DNA of 64,000 bases, taken from positions 25,181-89,180 of the forward strand of contig JAWKUH010000021.1 of assembly GCA_041398665.1 (NCBI GenBank). Direction: 5' to 3'. Shown in pieces: positions 61,401 through 64,000 of the stretch. The position numbers and the translations under genes were made by a program. The notes beneath the pieces were generated by a model. That model did not search any database and was not told the origin of the DNA. It saw only the letters and a program-made list of their open reading frames with translations. Position 1 is the stretch's first letter. The number at the start of each line of letters is the position of its first letter. This DNA comes from Rohdeia sp041398665. GTDB lineage: Bacteria; Planctomycetota; UBA1135; GCA-002686595.

Positions 61401-63125
61401 TCAGTCGCACTCCCGCCGTCCGCCCTCCACCAGTCGGCAGGCCGCCTCCCGCTCCTCCACGTGCACCGGCCGCAGAACGCCCTCGCGGCGGCCGCCCACG
61501 CGGTAGGTCGTGCAGCCCTTGGCGCCGCCGCGCCAGGCGCGGAAGTAGAGGTCGGCGAAGGCCGCCCAGTCGGTGTCCGCGGGGACGTTGCAGGTCTTCG
61601 AGACGGCGGAGTCGACGTAGCGCTGCGCGGTGCACAGCACGTCGACGTGCTCGTCCGGCGAGACGTCGGCAGCGACGCGGCCGCGCACGCCGAAGCGCTC
61701 GAAGGCGTGGTCGCGCACGACGACCGTCGTCTCGCCCGCGTCGAGCAGCACGCGGCGCTCCGCCTCGTACTCGAAGACCGGCTCGATCCCCGACGAGACG
61801 TTGTCGGCGCACAGGCTGATCGTGCCGGTGGGGGCGATGGACAGCAGGTGGCTGTTCCGGATCCCGTGGCGGCGGACGTCGCGCACGAGCTCGTCGGGCA
61901 ACGTCTCGAGGAAGCCGCCGCAGCCGTAGCGCTCGGCGTCGAACAGCGGGAACGCGCCCTTCTCGCGCGCGAGGCCGGTCGACGCGGCGAACGCCCCGTC
62001 GCGCAACCGGACGAGGATCGACGCCATCTCCTCGAGGAAGGCGGGCGTTCCGTAGGGGTGCCCGAGCGTCTCGACGCAGTTGGCGAGGCCCGTGACGCCG
62101 AGCCCGACGCGGCGCTTCGCCAGGGCCTCGCGGCGCTGCTCCTCGAGCGGGTACGTCGCGCGGTCCACGACGTTGTCCATGGCGCGGACGACCGTCGCGA
62201 CGTCGCGGTCGAACGCGTCCGCGTCGAAGCGGTACTTCGAACCGCCGTCGCCGTCCGAGCCGTCGAAGCGCAGGTACTGGACGAGGTTGAACGAGCCCAG
62301 GAGACACGCGCCGAAGGGCGGGAGGGGCTGCTCGCCGCAGGGGTTCGTCGCCGCGATCGTCTCGCAGTAGGCGAGGTCGTTCGACGAGTTGATGCGGTCG
62401 AGGAACAGGACGCCGGGCTCGGCCCAGTCCCAGTTCGAGCGCATGATCGTGTTCCACAGCGCCCGCGCGTCGATGGTGCGGAAGGTGCGCCCCTCGAACA
62501 CGAGGTCGAACGGGTCGCCCTGTTCGACCGCGCGCATGAACGCGTCGGTCACGCCGACCGAGATGTTGAAGCCGGTCAGCTTGTCCGTGTTCTGCTTGGC
62601 GTGGACGAACTCCTCGACGTCGGGGTGGTCGACGCGCAACACGCCCATCTGCGCGCCGCGCCGGTTGCCCGCGGACGACGTGACGCGGCACACCGCGTCG
62701 AAGATCTCCATGAACGCCACGGGGCCCGACGAGCGCGACTCGAGCCGGTGGATGTGCGCACCGCGCGGACGCAGCGTCGAGAAGTCGTACCCGATGCCGC
62801 CGCCGAGCCGCATGGTCTGCGCGGCCTCGGTCGCCCGCTGCATGATCGAGCCGTCGCCCTCGACGAAGCTGTCCGCGATCGTGCCCGAGACGAAGCAGTT
62901 GTAGGGCGTCGTGCCGCGCGACGAACCGATCGCCGCCTGGATGCGGCCGCCGGGGAGGAAGCGCATCTCGCCCAGCACCTCGCGCAGCGCGTGGTAGTGC
63001 GCGTCACCGTCGGCGAGCGCGCCCGCGACGCGGGAGACGCACTCGTCGAACGACTCGCCGACCGAGCGGTACTTGGCGGCGTGCAGCTCGCGCGAGAAGG
63101 CGTTCCTCGGACCGGGGTAGGGCAT
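61401..63125 (-). CDS. nrdJ: Adenosylcobalamin-dependent (class II) ribonucleoside reductase
   Basis: A 574-residue reductase that makes deoxyribonucleotides without oxygen, using adenosylcobalamin. The active-site set is visible: first thiol C77 (YNCFVSGT), radical triad N261-C263-E265 (NPCGE), second thiol C274 (GACLLGSFNL), with the 11-residue spacing of class II enzymes. LSIAPTGTISLCADNVSSGI and a shuttle-like cysteine pair at the C-terminus (ACRLVEGGRREC) are present. It is short for the family and lacks an ATP-cone domain. I see no cobalamin riboswitch upstream. A TAGCCT box lies 13 bases before the ATG. It is divergent from the Rrf2 gene. Confidence 0.93.
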   Translation of the reverse strand: MPYPGPRNAFSRELHAAKYRSVGESFDECVSRVAGALADGDAHYHALREVLGEMRFLPGGRIQAAIGSSRGTTPYNCFVSGTIADSFVEGDGSIMQRATEAAQTMRLGGGIGYDFSTLRPRGAHIHRLESRSSGPVAFMEIFDAVCRVTSSAGNRRGAQMGVLRVDHPDVEEFVHAKQNTDKLTGFNISVGVTDAFMRAVEQGDPFDLVFEGRTFRTIDARALWNTIMRSNWDWAEPGVLFLDRINSSNDLAYCETIAATNPCGEQPLPPFGACLLGSFNLVQYLRFDGSDGDGGSKYRFDADAFDRDVATVVRAMDNVVDRATYPLEEQRREALAKRRVGLGVTGLANCVETLGHPYGTPAFLEEMASILVRLRDGAFAASTGLAREKGAFPLFDAERYGCGGFLETLPDELVRDVRRHGIRNSHLLSIAPTGTISLCADNVSSGIEPVFEYEAERRVLLDAGETTVVVRDHAFERFGVRGRVAADVSPDEHVDVLCTAQRYVDSAVSKTCNVPADTDWAAFADLYFRAWRGGAKGCTTYRVGGRREGVLRPVHVEEREAACRLVEGGRRECD

Positions 63126-63425
63126 GGGCTCCGTCCGCAGGCTATCGGCGCGTCGGGCCGTCGCGCTCGACGGTCCGGACAGAGGTCGGGCGCGGCCCGT
63201 TCGCGCGGGTCGCGCCCGTGTGCGTGGGGTGGCCGGCGGGTTCTCTCGGCCTTCCCGGTCGAAGGTCGGGCGGGCCCGCCGGCGCGCCATGACTGGTCTC
63301 GCCGGCGCGAGAATAGGGCCTCCGGGGAACAAAGCGGAATAAAAGGTCGTCTTTTCGTGAGCCCCGTCCGCGAACCGATACCCTTCCCCAGGGGAGGGCG
63401 GCCCGGGCCCCCCCCCCACGCCGAC
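63126..63425. promoter_or_regulatory. Divergent control region between nrdJ and the Rrf2 regulator
   Basis: 300 bases that must hold both promoters. For nrdJ, TAGCCT at 63139-63144 (- strand) is a candidate -10. On the Rrf2 side there is an AT-richer patch (63328-63360), an imperfect dyad CCCTTCCCC-A-GGGGAGGG (63381-63398) and a run of ten C (63408-63417) ending 8 bases before the ATG. The dyad could be an operator; no experimentally known site is matched. Confidence 0.35.
63139..63144 (-). promoter_or_regulatory. -10-like box TAGCCT before nrdJ
   Basis: TAGCCT on the - strand ends 13 bases before the ATG at 63125, giving a very short leader. Confidence 0.35.
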
Positions 63426-63878
63426 ATGATCCGCTACGGACGCACCAGCCCGAGCGCCGTCGCCGCCGCCAGCCGCCTCGCCGAGGCCCACGCGCGCGGC
63501 GAGCGGGTCTCGTCGGCGCGCATCGCGAAGGACCGCGGCCTGTCCGCCCCGCTCGTCGCCAAGCTCCTCACGACCCTGGCCCAGGCCGGGCTCGTCCACG
63601 GCGCGCGCGGACCGGGCGGCGGCTACACCCTGGCGCGCGACCCCGGCTCGATCCGGCTGTTCGACATCGTCGAGCTCTTCGACCGCGTCGACGAGCCGCC
63701 GCTGTGCCCCTTCGGACCGGACTGGTGCGGCACCGGCGAGCCCTGCCCGCTGCACCACACCTACGTCGACCTCCTCGTGCGCATGGAGGACGCGCTGCGT
63801 CGGACGACGCTCGACGTCTTCGCGAAGCACGGGGCTCCACCCGACCTCGAGGCGGCGCCGAGGGGCGCCGCGAAGTGA
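63426..63878 (+). CDS. Rrf2-family transcriptional regulator with Fe-S cluster cysteines
   Basis: A 150-residue winged-helix repressor. The helix-turn-helix covers about 25-60 (SSARIAKDRGLSAPLVAKLL) and the wing GPGGGYTLARDP follows. Three cysteines, C94, C101 and C107 (CPFGPDWCGTGEPC), match the cluster-binding triad of NsrR/IscR/RsrR proteins, with one residue more than usual between the first two. This points to a nitric oxide, redox or iron-sulfur sensor. The stop overlaps the ATG of the RIC gene (TGATG), an arrangement typical for NsrR-like control of a repair protein, and autoregulation is likely. The in-frame extension upstream is the antisense of nrdJ and is not part of the gene. Confidence 0.9.
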   Translation: MIRYGRTSPSAVAAASRLAEAHARGERVSSARIAKDRGLSAPLVAKLLTTLAQAGLVHGARGPGGGYTLARDPGSIRLFDIVELFDRVDEPPLCPFGPDWCGTGEPCPLHHTYVDLLVRMEDALRRTTLDVFAKHGAPPDLEAAPRGAAK

Positions 63879-64000
63879 TGGATCCGATCCTCTCGCGTCG
63901 CGTCGGCGACCTCGTGACCGAGCGCCCCAGCCGCTCGCGTCTGTTCACAGGCCACGGGCTCGACTTCTGCTGCGGCGGTCGCCGGACGCTCCTCGACGCC
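63878..64000 (+). CDS. RIC/YtfE/ScdA-type iron-sulfur cluster repair di-iron protein, cut by the window end
   Basis: Only the first 41 residues are present: the ScdA_N (DUF542) domain with VTERPSRSRLFTGHGLDFCC and the vicinal cysteines C31-C32 before GG. In this family the domain is followed by a hemerythrin-like di-iron domain that repairs clusters damaged by nitric oxide or oxidants; that part lies beyond the window. It overlaps the Rrf2 stop by one base and must be cotranscribed with it. Confidence 0.85.
   Translation, partial: MDPILSRRVGDLVTERPSRSRLFTGHGLDFCCGGRRTLLDA

Noticed and set aside
61461..63425. A 655-codon N-terminal extension of the Rrf2 gene
   Set aside because: It is the antisense of nrdJ; the Rrf2 homology begins at the ATG at 63426.
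63126..63425. Cobalamin riboswitch for the B12-dependent reductase
   Set aside because: No B12-box-like GCCACTG or its surrounding helices were found on the - strand of this gap.
1..64000. tRNA and rRNA genes
   Set aside because: No T-loop GGTTCGAATC-like segment with a matching cloverleaf and no rRNA landmark was seen in the intergenic parts.

Overview
This is a very GC-rich bacterial chromosome segment with C-ending codons, an outer-membrane type cell plan (lipoproteins, OmpA-like protein, TolC/MacAB-like export, type IV pilus) and several very large secreted proteins with Ig-like and glycine-rich parts. Together with a cobalamin-dependent ribonucleotide reductase, an EF-G-like factor with a non-standard GTPase motif and sulfatases, this fits a high-GC planctomycete-like organism. 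That is an inference; Myxococcota or Gemmatimonadota cannot be excluded from sequence alone. I see no rRNA, tRNA, CRISPR array, insertion sequence or prophage.

Layout. 0-2.2 kb: end of a TrmE-like GTPase and an aspartate carbamoyltransferase fused to a PyrI-type zinc domain. 3.0-12.2 kb: three giant lipoproteins (one frameshifted). 12.2-14.0 kb: prepilin peptidase and an OmpA-like lipoprotein. 14.4-16.4 kb: EF-G-like protein. 17.4-22.5 kb: pilT-pilB-pilC and a major pilin. 22.6-26.8 kb: a HEAT-type lipoprotein and a fourth giant lipoprotein. 26.9-29.9 kb: amidohydrolase, DHH phosphoesterase and metallophosphoesterase. 31.0-32.3 kb: proline dehydrogenase and CutA. 32.3-39.3 kb: a glycosyltransferase-like protein with TPRs, two multi-pass membrane proteins and a secreted protein. 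39.6-45.5 kb: TolC-like, HlyD-like, MacB-type ATPase and permease genes. 45.5-49.8 kb: ComM/YifB, a dienoyl-CoA-reductase-like SDR and a PaaZ-type aldehyde dehydrogenase. 50.1-53.8 kb: HEAT protein and ComEC. 53.9-57.7 kb: coaD, RidA, ychF and a lipoprotein sulfatase. 58.4-61.2 kb: a minor-pilin operon. 61.4-64.0 kb: NrdJ, then an Rrf2 regulator coupled to a RIC/YtfE-type repair gene cut by the window end.

How they fit together. PilT, PilB, PilC, the major pilin, PilD, three minor-pilin/PilX-like genes, ComEC and ComM together would supply much of a retractable pilus and DNA-uptake system. The giant lipoproteins sit around this pilus locus and share a plan: lipobox, SbsA-like Ig domain, glycine-rich beta-helix-like centre and a similar C-terminal strand module.

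Two features run through the whole window. First, about ten genes have a TANNNT box 6-16 bases before the start codon and no Shine-Dalgarno sequence, suggesting leaderless or nearly leaderless mRNAs. Second, four intergenic gaps of 0.3-1.05 kb hold mosaics of a palindromic repeat family; three of them lie between convergent genes. Four genes carry apparent single- or two-base indels in GC-rich or homopolymer tracts, which may be assembly errors or real decay.
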